Source: a virus
Virus record (IMG/VR): IMGVR_UViG_3300028283_000019
Coordinates: 1-36,554 of that record
DNA length: 36,554 bases
Reading direction: 5' to 3' (one strand)
Below are positions 1-6,512 of this stretch, in pieces. The first letter of the stretch is position 1. Every line of letters starts with the position of its first letter. The notes beneath the pieces are model-generated. The model worked only from the letters and a program-made list of their open reading frames with translations, did not search any database and was not told the origin of the DNA. The translations under genes were made by a program, and so were the position numbers.

Positions 1-206
<206 letters not shown>

Positions 207-208
207 AT

Positions 209-574
209 CTAGGCTTTCCATATAGGACAGTTGGTGATAGATTCTTGAGCAACCTTTGAGACATCAAGAATTTCAATAGCTTCAGTTACAGTTATTTCAT
301 CTACTTCGCAAGGGAATTTACAATTAGTGTATGATTTTAAACCATCTACCGCTAATTGGGAAAGTGAGGCTGCTCCATCCCAATACCATAATCTGCGAGC
401 TTTTAGAATTATCGCTTCTTTACCATCTCTTTTTTTAAGATAACCTGCAAATACTCCTGCGGAATAAGTGCGGATTATTTTATAAGGTAAACCTTTTAAA
501 CTTTTAGCTGGTGTATTTTTACTAATTTCTGATTCTGCGACATATTTTACTCCGTCTATTATAATTTGTTTCAT
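209..574 (-). CDS. DUF6948-like conserved phage protein
   Basis: A 121-aa protein with the conserved core RTYSAGVFAGYL, then an ARRLWYWDGAASLSQLA block, then a C-terminal TEAIEI segment. This matches my memory of the phage family annotated as DUF6948, whose function is unknown. It is the last complete gene before the Gly-X repeat gene, which starts two bases after its stop, and the pair is probably cotranscribed. The start at 574 has an A-rich upstream stretch and no Shine-Dalgarno sequence, as is usual here. Family assignment is fairly confident; no biochemical role can be given. Confidence 0.8.
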   Translation of the reverse strand: MKQIIIDGVKYVAESEISKNTPAKSLKGLPYKIIRTYSAGVFAGYLKKRDGKEAIILKARRLWYWDGAASLSQLAVDGLKSYTNCKFPCEVDEITVTEAIEILDVSKVAQESITNCPIWKA

Positions 575-662
575 TTGTTTTATTATTATTTTTATAATCT
601 ACTACCCTAATCAAGACTCAACGGGACACTATGGTGTTAAATACCTCTAAATAATTCTACTG

Positions 663-746
663 TTAAGTAGTGTTATTATCATAAAATATTGTTACAATTA
701 AACTTCCTAATAAAAGACCTATAATTATTCCTGTGTAGATGTTCAT
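663..746 (-). CDS. 27-aa single-pass membrane protein
   Basis: A short frame of 27 residues beginning MNIYTGIIIGLLLGSLIV has one hydrophobic helix at about residues 5-21 and a polar tail. Its ATG at 746 overlaps the TGA of the upstream gene as ATGA, the same coupling used throughout this genome, which is the main reason to accept it. Function is unknown; small one-helix phage proteins can be holin-like or regulate membrane enzymes, but nothing here decides that. Confidence 0.5.
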   Translation of the reverse strand: MNIYTGIIIGLLLGSLIVTIFYDNNTT

Positions 747-943
747 ATATTTTTCTTTAGTTTACGAGCTAATACTCCTTTCCTACTTAACTCTGCCCAA
801 TACTTTTTACCTTTCTTTAGATTAGTTTTTGCTCCCTTCTTGCCCATTTTTGAGAAATAAGCAGAGAGTAAGTCTTTATCTAACACGGGCAAACCCAGTG
901 ATAGCGGTGTTTTTTTGAATCCTTTGTATTCTGAGTTTGTCAT
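743..943 (-). CDS. Small basic protein, unknown function
   Basis: A 66-aa protein. Its C-terminal half is very rich in lysine (KKGAKTNLKKGKKYWAELSR), which suggests contact with nucleic acid. The start at 943 has no Shine-Dalgarno site. It is followed by an ATGA overlap with a 27-aa membrane protein and lies about 15 bp after the SSB-like gene, so it belongs to the same early transcript. I do not recognise the family. Confidence 0.6.
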   Translation of the reverse strand: MTNSEYKGFKKTPLSLGLPVLDKDLLSAYFSKMGKKGAKTNLKKGKKYWAELSRKGVLARKLKKNI

Positions 944-957
944 TGTTAGTTATTTGA

Positions 958-1554
958 TTAGAAACCTACATCGTCAGGTGAGTTCAAGCCTTTTAGAGCT
1001 TTATATTCATCTGATGAAGCGATTTTTTCTTTTAAGAAGTCTGGTAATTTCTGATAAAATTCCTCATTCCAATTTGTATAGTTAAGGATTTGAGGCTCGT
1101 TGATAGCTTTAGGACAAGTCATTCCTTTTGGAAGACGGGTAGTAGATTCAACATAAGCATAATTTCCTCCGTCCTTTGGTTTAGGTTTTTGAGCAATAGT
1201 GACTAAGCAGTCTTTACCTACTAAGGTTTCAACATCAAAGATTTCCATTAAGCCGTCTTCTCCTACTTCAAGAGCTTTAGGGTCGCAAGCGTTTATAACT
1301 TTCGTTAGAGTCGCTTTTTCGTTGAATGATAAGGTATAGTCTTTACTTATAACTCTTGGTTGCTCTCCTTTTTCTTTGTCAAAAGTATGGAGTTCCGTTG
1401 GAAGTTCAAAACCGATTCTAACTTTGTTTTGTAGTTTTCCTTCAAAACCTGCGACAGTTCCGATATGTAAGATTTGATAAACTCTAGCTGGATATGAACC
1501 AGCTTCTATTGGCTCTACACTTTCTCCTTTTTTATTAGTTGCTATAATTGGCAT
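958..1554 (-). CDS. Conserved early phage protein, candidate ssDNA-binding protein
   Basis: A 198-aa protein beginning with an AGSYPARVYQILHIGT segment, followed by repeated beta-rich blocks (KVRIGFELPTELHTF, DYTLSFNEKATL, LVGKDCLVTI) and the LPKGM/INEPQ motif. This architecture matches a widespread phage early protein often found with replication and recombination genes and resembling DUF669/SSB-like OB-fold proteins; a single-stranded DNA-binding role is inference. It has its own promoter (-10 at 1619-1624), giving a leader of about 58 nt. The start codon follows an A-rich stretch without Shine-Dalgarno. Confidence 0.75.
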   Translation of the reverse strand: MPIIATNKKGESVEPIEAGSYPARVYQILHIGTVAGFEGKLQNKVRIGFELPTELHTFDKEKGEQPRVISKDYTLSFNEKATLTKVINACDPKALEVGEDGLMEIFDVETLVGKDCLVTIAQKPKPKDGGNYAYVESTTRLPKGMTCPKAINEPQILNYTNWNEEFYQKLPDFLKEKIASSDEYKALKGLNSPDDVGF

Positions 1555-1618
1555 TTTTAATTTTTGGATTAATTGTTTTTTAATAATAGTCTATCAGACC
1601 GACCACACTGATACTGAT

Positions 1619-1646
1619 ATTATACTATACCTGTTTTTAATATCAA
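1619..1646 (-). promoter_or_regulatory. Early promoter P1
   Basis: On the minus strand TTGATA (1646-1641) is followed after 16 bp by TATAAT (1624-1619). A GTTATCCAC box (1663-1655) lies 8 bp upstream of the -35, and the intervening bases GGAACGGC are nearly the same as at the plus-strand promoter near 4.38 kb. It reads into the SSB-like gene and overlaps the end of the preceding gene. Confidence 0.7.
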
Positions 1647-1846
1647 GCCGTTCCGTGGATAACTTTTACTCGTTTGAAGTGTTTTTTTAACTCTTGAATA
1701 ACTAACTTCTGGTCTCGGTTCATATCCTCATAATCTTCGCTTGAAAGGGTTTGGTTTTCCATATATGAGTCTAAAACTTTGTTCCAATAAAGATGACTAA
1801 GACCTTGTTTAAACTCTTCTATTTCGTCTGGTGTGGCGTTTATCAT
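1643..1846 (-). CDS. Small acidic helical protein, unknown
   Basis: A 67-aa protein starting MINATPDEIEEFKQGLSHLYW. It is predicted mostly helical and acidic, with a basic end. The ATG at 1846 overlaps the TGA of a 43-aa gene (ATGA). Promoter P1 for the next gene lies across its last codons. I do not recognise the family. Confidence 0.65.
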   Translation of the reverse strand: MINATPDEIEEFKQGLSHLYWNKVLDSYMENQTLSSEDYEDMNRDQKLVIQELKKHFKRVKVIHGTA

Positions 1847-1974
1847 ATTAGTTTTAATTGTGTCTTATCTACGACTTTTGGCTTGGAGTAGTTTCTCTGG
1901 ATACTTTGGAAGAAAGGTCTTTGGTCTACACCTTTTCTAGTTTTATTTCGCTTTATGTTTTTTCTCTCGGACAT
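1843..1974 (-). CDS. 43-aa basic protein, unknown
   Basis: A 43-residue frame starting MSERKNIKRNKTRKGVDQ and strongly basic at the N terminus. It fills an otherwise empty stretch, ends in an ATGA overlap with the next gene and starts inside the 3' end of the zinc-ribbon gene in another frame. The tight stop/start coupling supports it; there is no homology evidence. Confidence 0.5.
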   Translation of the reverse strand: MSERKNIKRNKTRKGVDQRPFFQSIQRNYSKPKVVDKTQLKLI

Positions 1975-2110
1975 TTTTTTTGGAGTATTTAAGTGTATAA
2001 AGTCTAACCTTTTGAATTCTACAAGGGGTGCAACAATTTCCTGCTTTGACTGGTCGTTTATCTAAAGACACACCGCAGTATTTGCACCAAGATTGATAGA
2101 TTTTGTTCAT
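1943..2110 (-). CDS. Small zinc-ribbon protein
   Basis: A 55-aa protein with CKYCG near residue 9 and GNCCTPC near residue 30, a four-cysteine zinc-ribbon pattern, followed by a lysine-rich tail that suggests DNA or RNA binding. I chose the ATG at 2110, directly after the TAA of the upstream gene (2112). A longer frame from 2188 would overlap the transglycosylase-like gene by 77 bp and add a non-conserved-looking leader. Similar small zinc ribbons are frequent in phage early regions. Confidence 0.6.
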   Translation of the reverse strand: MNKIYQSWCKYCGVSLDKRPVKAGNCCTPCRIQKVRLYTLKYSKKNVREKKHKAK

Positions 2111-2111
2111 A

Positions 2112-2612
2112 TTATTTAGACCAGCATTTAGCGGAAAATTTCCAATCTTCTGTCCCCCTGGTGGTATAAAGATATTTAGCAAATTCACGATTATCTGCTT
2201 CCTTTGTTAAATCAAGTCCAAGTTCGGTAGCTTTTGCAAACCACAAACTATTAATTTGGAAAACACCTACATCCACAGTCTTATTAGTATTACCTCGTAA
2301 CATTACTTGTCCGTTCTTATCAAAGTGCTTATTACCTGATTCACATTGTGCGATTCTATCTAATACTGGGTATTTAATATCCTGATTAACTATAACTTCT
2401 TTGACTACTTCCTTTGTGATAGTAGTTGGATAAGCCCAGCGAACATACTGTCCGATACCGACTGCGATTAAGATGACGATTAACCAGAATAGTAGTTTTT
2501 TAAAGAAACTTTTTATTTTAATTTTCATAATTTGATATTTAGTGTATTTTTTACCTGTGCAATTAAACGAATCTATATGCTGATTCCCAAAAAAGATGTG
2601 TGTTTTTTTCAT
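2112..2612 (-). CDS. Membrane-anchored lytic-transglycosylase-like protein
   Basis: In the 166-aa form, a basic stretch and one membrane helix (about residues 40-56) are followed by a lysozyme-like domain: VLDRIAQCESGNKHF with candidate catalytic Glu at 91, VGVFQINS, and a terminal W..S.KCW. These are the hallmarks of the soluble-lytic-transglycosylase fold that cleaves peptidoglycan. An internal ATG at 2528 would give a 138-aa type II membrane protein and is at least as likely, because the first 28 residues look unlike a domain. Its place among early genes argues against a simple endolysin role; entry or wall remodelling is possible. Fold confident, role inferred. Confidence 0.75.
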   Translation of the reverse strand: MKKTHIFFGNQHIDSFNCTGKKYTKYQIMKIKIKSFFKKLLFWLIVILIAVGIGQYVRWAYPTTITKEVVKEVIVNQDIKYPVLDRIAQCESGNKHFDKNGQVMLRGNTNKTVDVGVFQINSLWFAKATELGLDLTKEADNREFAKYLYTTRGTEDWKFSAKCWSK

Positions 2613-2613
2613 A

Positions 2614-2850
2614 TTATTCTTGATTAATATTATCTTCCGTCTGTTCTTCTAAAGCACAAATACATTTCTTAGTTCCAGTTCCTTGTGTAATGTGTCCTTC
2701 ACCGTCATTTTCATCAACTGATACTTCTTTAGTTCCGTTACAAAACTCACAAACACCCTCTAAGTCTGCTTCAACAGGTTCAGGCATAGCTTCTATCTCC
2801 TTTCGGCTAAATTCTTGCTCTTCTAAAATATTATCTTTTATTGCTGACAT
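2614..2850 (-). CDS. Small acidic protein with DnaJ-like zinc motif
   Basis: A 78-aa acidic protein. It contains CEFCNGTKEV (near residue 34) and, after a Gly/Thr-rich loop, KKCIC (near residue 63), resembling half of a DnaJ-type CxxCxG zinc centre. Such single motifs are common in uncharacterised phage proteins. It sits one base before the start of the transglycosylase-like gene, consistent with one transcript. Confidence 0.65.
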   Translation of the reverse strand: MSAIKDNILEEQEFSRKEIEAMPEPVEADLEGVCEFCNGTKEVSVDENDGEGHITQGTGTKKCICALEEQTEDNINQE

Positions 2851-2855
2851 TTTAT

Positions 2856-3044
2856 TTAAAAGTTATCTAATTCTGCTAATAAATCTTTAATTTCTTTGAC
2901 CTTTTCAATAATGTCATTTGCATAACCTGCCATATCTTCTTGATAACCACTTTCTTTACCGTTCCAATTACCTGATGTCTCTTCAGCATCTTCAAGAATT
3001 TGCTTTAGAGTTAAATCTTCGTATAAATCTACTGGTTTGTTCAT
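2856..3044 (-). CDS. Small acidic helical protein, unknown
   Basis: A 62-aa acidic, predicted helical protein (MNKPVDLYEDLTLKQILEDA at the start, IKDLLAELDNF at the end). It is the first gene after promoter P4, with a leader of roughly 100 nt. There is no recognisable motif and no Shine-Dalgarno site before the ATG at 3044. Confidence 0.6.
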   Translation of the reverse strand: MNKPVDLYEDLTLKQILEDAEETSGNWNGKESGYQEDMAGYANDIIEKVKEIKDLLAELDNF

Positions 3045-3111
3045 ATTGTTTATTATTATCTATTAAAAGTTAGTGAGCTTGGTGATTTCGGGATAAGGGT
3101 CGCTTGCACCA

Positions 3112-3187
3112 CCCTGTCCTTACTCTCACCTTGCTTCCTAGCTATATAGATATACTATCAGAACGGCTCGGTAATGCAAGGACAGGG
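3112..3187. promoter_or_regulatory. 10-bp inverted repeat flanking promoter P4
   Basis: CCCTGTCCTT at 3112-3121 and its exact reverse complement AAGGACAGGG at 3178-3187 bracket promoter P4. One arm overlaps the -35 and lies upstream of the predicted start site; the other is in the leader. They therefore look like paired operators on DNA rather than an RNA hairpin. Confidence 0.45.
3152..3179 (-). promoter_or_regulatory. Early promoter P4
   Basis: On the minus strand TTGCAT (3179-3174), 16 bp, TAGTAT (3157-3152). A perfect TTATCCACA box (3197-3189) lies just upstream of the -35. It would drive the genes from 3044 downward. Confidence 0.55.
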
Positions 3188-3243
3188 CTGTGGATAACGC
3201 AATTATCTTTTTTGAGTAGGCTTTTTAGCCTTTAATAGAGCCG

Positions 3244-3519
3244 TTATTTAGGAGTTGGTTTTAATTGACCCCAGTTAAAATCTGCCTTTTCTTTAGGAGA
3301 TTCTATCTGTTTTTCATTATAACCACGATATTTTTCTTCATCATAATCTCGTTTAGTTGCGATAATTTCAGTTTTATTTATAGTCTTACCTGTCCAAGTG
3401 TTATTTTCATCACGCAACATAATTAGCTGTTGGTTTGATTCAAGTATTTTTTCAGCTACTTCAAAAGGAATAGTTATATCGTGTTCTTTGTTACGCATAC
3501 ATATTTTAATATATTTCAT
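3244..3519 (-). CDS. Hypothetical protein
   Basis: A 91-aa protein. An N-terminal part (KYIKICMRNKEHDITIPFEVAEKIL) looks like a small alpha/beta domain and the tail is charged. It follows the initiator-like gene through an ATGA overlap at 3516-3519 and is the last gene before the P4 region. I do not recognise the family. Confidence 0.65.
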   Translation of the reverse strand: MKYIKICMRNKEHDITIPFEVAEKILESNQQLIMLRDENNTWTGKTINKTEIIATKRDYDEEKYRGYNEKQIESPKEKADFNWGQLKPTPK

Positions 3520-4202
3520 TTTGTGTTTATGTTTATTGAGCCAGCCTGATACTTATTAGGTTTATTTTGTTTTTGTTGATAATCGTTTATCTTTCTTTTA
3601 CCCCAGTTGAGTAAGGTGGCGTAGTGAGAGGAGTAGCGTTTACCAGTAGAAGCTAGGTAAGTCCCTAACTCTTCAATTAAAACGGAAGTATTCTTTTCTC
3701 CAAACCTTTCTATAAGTTTAGATTTCTCTTCTTCGGTGATAGAAACATTATTAAATTCTGAAAGTTTTAAACAAAGACTTTTCTCTTCTTTCTGTATTAC
3801 TATATCTTTACTTATTACTTTCTCTTGTATATTACTTATAGGTAGGGATTCCCCACGTAGGCTTTTTGCCACGTAGGCAATTTCCGACTTAGGCTTTTCA
3901 ACCCCAAGTGGCATTTCCCTACTTAGGCTATTATGTGAAAAGATAAGGGTATATTCCACTTTTCCTGTTGATAAACGCTTTCTCATAAGGTAACCAGCTT
4001 CTTCTAACTCCCTTAACATAACCATAATAGAATCTCTGCTATCTTTTGTTTCTAATACCATACGAGAACTTGAAAAATCCCAAGTGTCTGGTTTTGAAAA
4101 TAGATAAGCATAAAGTCCTTTAGTTTTAAAAGAGAGATTCTTATTATAAAGGACTTCATTTGCTACCATTGTAAATGGTATATTTTCCTTGATTAACTTC
4201 AT
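3516..4202 (-). CDS. Replication-initiator-like protein (winged helix)
   Basis: A 228-aa protein from the ATG at 4202. Residues about 5-90 form the winged-helix block common to phage replication initiators (FTMVANEVLYNKNLSFKTKG, then LYAYLFSKPDTW and a LRELEEAGYLMR wing). The C terminus contains SSHYATLLNWGKRK, the motif that ends many phage replication proteins and helicase-loader-like partners. An upstream extension to 4253 is open but runs through an inverted repeat in the leader, so I prefer 4202. It has its own promoter (P2), and GTGGATAAC boxes lie on both sides of the gene. It probably binds the origin and recruits the host replisome (inference). Confidence 0.75.
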   Translation of the reverse strand: MKLIKENIPFTMVANEVLYNKNLSFKTKGLYAYLFSKPDTWDFSSSRMVLETKDSRDSIMVMLRELEEAGYLMRKRLSTGKVEYTLIFSHNSLSREMPLGVEKPKSEIAYVAKSLRGESLPISNIQEKVISKDIVIQKEEKSLCLKLSEFNNVSITEEEKSKLIERFGEKNTSVLIEELGTYLASTGKRYSSHYATLLNWGKRKINDYQQKQNKPNKYQAGSININTK

Positions 4203-4233
4203 AAGTTTATATTCTAAAATCAACAGATGAGAG

Positions 4234-4295
4234 CCGCGCAAACAACGTCTCACCTGCTGGTTTTAGGTTACAAAAATTATTAAAGTTTTGCGCGG
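4234..4295 (-). promoter_or_regulatory. 9-bp inverted repeat in the initiator-gene leader
   Basis: CCGCGCAAA (4234-4242) and TTTGCGCGG (4287-4295) are perfect reverse complements 44 bp apart, both downstream of the predicted P2 start site. In the mRNA they could form a GC-rich hairpin near the 5' end; on DNA they could be operators. Either fits autoregulation of the initiator gene. Confidence 0.45.
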
Positions 4296-4312
4296 TCTTA
4301 CTCATACACATA

Positions 4313-4340
4313 ATTATATACCTATAAAGAACACACGCAA
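4313..4340 (-). promoter_or_regulatory. Early promoter P2
   Basis: On the minus strand TTGCGT (4340-4335), 16 bp, TATAAT (4318-4313). It shares the ATAGGT segment just before the -10 with the divergent promoter P3. It reads into the initiator-like gene with a leader of about 100 nt. Confidence 0.7.
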
Positions 4341-4359
4341 GACATAAAAGTGGAGAGGC

Positions 4360-4369
4360 TGTGGATAAC
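4360..4369. promoter_or_regulatory. DnaA-box-like site between divergent early promoters
   Basis: The plus strand reads TGTGGATAAC, whose complement contains TTATCCACA, the consensus DnaA box. The 13-mer GGCTGTGGATAAC recurs exactly at 3186-3198, and GTGGATAAC recurs at 1655-1663. All lie 8-10 bp upstream of the -35 of an early promoter, so this could be an origin element, a regulator site, or both. Confidence 0.5.
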
Positions 4370-4377
4370 TGAACGGC

Positions 4378-4405
4378 TTGTTATTTATTTTATAGGTGAT
4401 ATAAT
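4378..4405 (+). promoter_or_regulatory. Early promoter P3
   Basis: TTGTTA (4378-4383), 16 bp, TATAAT (4400-4405). The predicted start site near 4412 is only about four bases before the ATG at 4416, so the transcript is nearly leaderless. Confidence 0.75.
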
Positions 4406-4415
4406 TTATCTAGTT

Positions 4416-4799
4416 ATGGAGAACAACGAAACATTCTATTTGAAAATCGCTGGGAAAGTAAATATTCCCGAAAGACTTTCTATTGGTCACAACTATAAAT
4501 TAGTTGCAGATTGTTCTATTACTTCCGAGACTAGAATTGATAATGATAACGGAGAATTTGATGTTGTGTTTAAAGTAGAACCTATTACTTGTGAAATCTC
4601 AAAAGACAACGGGGCGGTAATTAAAGCTAAAGACCCACGTAAGAACTCTCAAAAGTTTCGCAACTATTTATATAAACTTTGGATGGAAGACGGGTGTATT
4701 TATCCTTTTGATGAAGTGTATGAAGCAGTGGTTTATGACGCTATGGCTATTACTCCTAATTTATTAAGAACTATAATTAAACGAATGGATGAAAAGTAA
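4416..4799 (+). CDS. Conserved phage early protein, unknown
   Basis: A 127-aa protein. The N-terminal half is beta-rich with the pattern LKIAGKVNIPERLSIGHNYK...FDVVFKVEPIT, and the C-terminal half is helical with SQKFRNYLYKLW. This layout recalls a small early protein found beside NinG-like nucleases in other phages; no activity is known to me. I chose the ATG at 4416 because promoter P3 lies immediately upstream; a frame extending back to 4350 would begin upstream of the promoter. It overlaps the next gene by 11 bp. Confidence 0.65.
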   Translation: MENNETFYLKIAGKVNIPERLSIGHNYKLVADCSITSETRIDNDNGEFDVVFKVEPITCEISKDNGAVIKAKDPRKNSQKFRNYLYKLWMEDGCIYPFDEVYEAVVYDAMAITPNLLRTIIKRMDEK

Positions 4800-5181
4800 A
4801 AAGAAAAAACAACCTACTCCTAAGCAACTCAAAACCAAACTCTGGGAACTTTGTAAACAGGCGTGTAGAGAGCAATATGGTAATATTTGTTATACCTGTG
4901 GCAAAACTGGACTTGAAGGTTCAGGTTGGCATACTGCTCACTTTATTCCTAGTGGTTCTTGTGGAGCTTTACTTCGTTATAATTTAAGAAATTTGCGACC
5001 CTGTTGTTACCATTGTAATATAAATCTAGGTGGAAACGGGGCTGTTTATTATAGAAAAATGGTAGAACGAGAAGGACAGAAATATGTAGATGATTTGTTT
5101 GCTTTAAAGAACCAAAGTGTCAAAGCCGATATTCTCTTTTATTTGAAGTTAATTGCTGAATACGAGGATTTACTACGATAA
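4789..5181 (+). CDS. NinG/Rap-like HNH-type recombination nuclease
   Basis: A 130-aa protein with CYTCGKTG, GWHTAHFIPSG, LRYNLRNLRPCCYHCN and a GNGAVYYRKMVEREG tail in that order. Paired CxxC centres enclosing a WHxxH core are typical of the NinG (Rap) family, structure-specific nucleases acting on recombination intermediates. The basic N terminus (KSKKKKQ) fits DNA binding. It is cotranscribed with the preceding gene and ends opposite the minus-strand lysis operon. The family call is good; its role in this phage is inferred. Confidence 0.8.
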   Translation: MKSKKKKQPTPKQLKTKLWELCKQACREQYGNICYTCGKTGLEGSGWHTAHFIPSGSCGALLRYNLRNLRPCCYHCNINLGGNGAVYYRKMVEREGQKYVDDLFALKNQSVKADILFYLKLIAEYEDLLR

Positions 5182-5230
5182 GGTGTTTTCGTGCGAATTA
5201 GGTGGTGTTTTGGGCTTCACAGGGCAAGAT

Positions 5231-5260
5231 AAAAGCCCCCGTCACTACGCAGAGGCTCTT
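5231..5260 (-). terminator. Rho-independent terminator after the lysis operon
   Basis: On the minus strand AAGAGCCTCTG pairs with CGGGGGCTTTT over 11 positions (three G-U pairs) with an 8-nt loop, and the U-run is part of and follows the stem. It is placed to stop minus-strand late transcription before it meets the plus-strand early genes. The plus-strand version has A-C mismatches and is weaker. Confidence 0.7.
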
Positions 5261-5365
5261 AGAAGTGATATATTTCTTTTATGACCGTAAAAGCTACTAG
5301 TGAAACGGGTGGTTTTACGCCACATAAAGATATTAACATAATATCCACATAATAGCAAGTTTAAA

Positions 5366-5408
5366 CGGCAAAAGCCGATAAGCGACAAATTAATGTTCTT
5401 TCGGCTTT
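5366..5408 (-). terminator. Two mutually exclusive hairpins
   Basis: In minus-strand RNA, AAAGCCGA (5408-5401) can pair with TCGGCTTT (5378-5371), or the CGGC of the latter can pair with the following GCCG (5369-5366) across UUUU, followed by UUU. The segment is shared, so the two folds exclude each other, as in an attenuator. Function not shown. Confidence 0.4.
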
Positions 5409-5538
5409 GTTCGGTGCTTGCTTAGTCGGCACGCACAAGTTTGAAATTCCTAACTGGTTGGGTGACTCTGCTTTCACTTTACCATTGACCTGATAGCCAA
5501 TGATTATGAACCGCTACCAACACCAACGAGTTAAGATA

Positions 5539-5751
5539 TTATTTTGAATTCAATAACTTACTAATTTCTCCTAAAATCAAACCTAGTAAAACAATCGTAA
5601 AGTTGCTTAACTGTAAATCTGCGGCTGATTCTAAAATTACACTAATAAAACCTGAAACTAACATCATTCCGCTTCTCCAGTAAAAACTTTTGAATCTATT
5701 GCTTAAAAGAATATTTTTAACCACCTCCCACTTTGTTGTTATATGTAACAT
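5539..5751 (-). CDS. Holin-like small membrane protein
   Basis: A 70-aa protein. A basic N terminus with FKSFYWRSGMML leads into one hydrophobic segment (about residues 28-45) and a second one (about 51-64), ending LGEISKLLNSK. The size, two helices and charged ends fit a class II holin, and the gene follows the peptidase gene by one base, so lysis is the likely setting. The holin assignment is inference from form and place. Confidence 0.6.
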   Translation of the reverse strand: MLHITTKWEVVKNILLSNRFKSFYWRSGMMLVSGFISVILESAADLQLSNFTIVLLGLILGEISKLLNSK

Positions 5752-5752
5752 A

Positions 5753-6511
5753 TTATAAATTAATCTTTAACCAACTAATAAAATTTTGTAACCAAGTATA
5801 TTCAGGGACGACCGTTGCACCTGTATAATACAAAGCTCCCGTATTTCGTTTATTTAAAAAGTCTTGAGTGATATAACGGATAGAACTTGAGCCAGCGGAA
5901 TCACGACAGACTATTGTTTTGACACCTTTAACTAATCCATATCTCAAGCCACAAATACAATGAGCAAAGGTTGTCTTCTGTCCGTAGTAAGTAGGGGTGA
6001 TAGTCCATTCAGCTGAGTTAGAATTAAAAGTTAAAAGACAGTTACCATAGGCTTGGATAGCTTGAGCGATTACTTCAATATCAGGATTTCTAAAAGTAAC
6101 ATAACCAGTGGCTTTTATTTTATATCTCTTAGGTTGAATGATACTATTCATCTGGGGTTCGTTTAGACCTTGTGAATAACAGTCTACTTCAAGGACGACA
6201 CCAGTATTCTTAGACAAATCACCAGCATTTTGTAACCACATTCCAGGTTCAGGATAATTAGCTCGTAAGTTATAAGTCCCTGCGGACATTACATTCCCCG
6301 CTAAAACTTCAAGTGCCGAAGCAGTAGATTGCATTACACAAGAACTAGAAGTTGCTTGATAACGTGGCGAGACCAAAACAATATTCTTTAAATCAAGTTC
6401 CGTCCATACAACAGGTAGACCGCAGTATCTTTCCTCGTGTAAATAGTCCAGTTTCTTTTTAACTTCTGGTCTTGGGTCTATCGCTACACCTAAAGGAATT
6501 AAATCGTCCAT
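5753..6511 (-). CDS. Papain-like cysteine peptidase, candidate endolysin
   Basis: A 252-aa protein. YQATSSSCVMQSTASALEV holds the oxyanion Gln52 and nucleophile Cys58. FAHCICGLRYGLVKG holds His184. VCRDSAG at about 202-207 supplies the third polar residue, followed by the RYITQDFL strand-helix. This order is the papain (C1-like) fold. No signal peptide is visible, so export would need the neighbouring holin-like protein. With a holin-like gene downstream and an XhlA-like gene upstream, cutting of the peptidoglycan stem peptide is likely, though a proteolytic role in virion maturation is not excluded. Confidence 0.7.
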   Translation of the reverse strand: MDDLIPLGVAIDPRPEVKKKLDYLHEERYCGLPVVWTELDLKNIVLVSPRYQATSSSCVMQSTASALEVLAGNVMSAGTYNLRANYPEPGMWLQNAGDLSKNTGVVLEVDCYSQGLNEPQMNSIIQPKRYKIKATGYVTFRNPDIEVIAQAIQAYGNCLLTFNSNSAEWTITPTYYGQKTTFAHCICGLRYGLVKGVKTIVCRDSAGSSSIRYITQDFLNKRNTGALYYTGATVVPEYTWLQNFISWLKINL

Positions 6512-6512
6512 A

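Larger units (their letters stand above)
5182..5538. other. Hairpin-rich gap between convergent operons
   Basis: No credible gene. It separates plus-strand 4416-5181 from the minus-strand lysis genes. It holds a strong terminator hairpin (5231-5260), a GTAAAA/TTTTAC stem (5287-5292 with 5313-5318), and two competing stems at 5366-5408. Checked for tRNA and tmRNA signatures; none was seen. Confidence 0.7.

Noticed and set aside
4203-4253. N-terminal extension of the initiator-like gene
   Set aside because: The extension covers an inverted repeat in the leader, has no domain match, and a normal start at 4202 gives the expected winged-helix N terminus.
5182-5538. tRNA or tmRNA in the structured gap
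   Set aside because: No T-arm GGTTCGA-like motif, no CCA end, no cloverleaf and no tag-peptide frame could be drawn on either strand.
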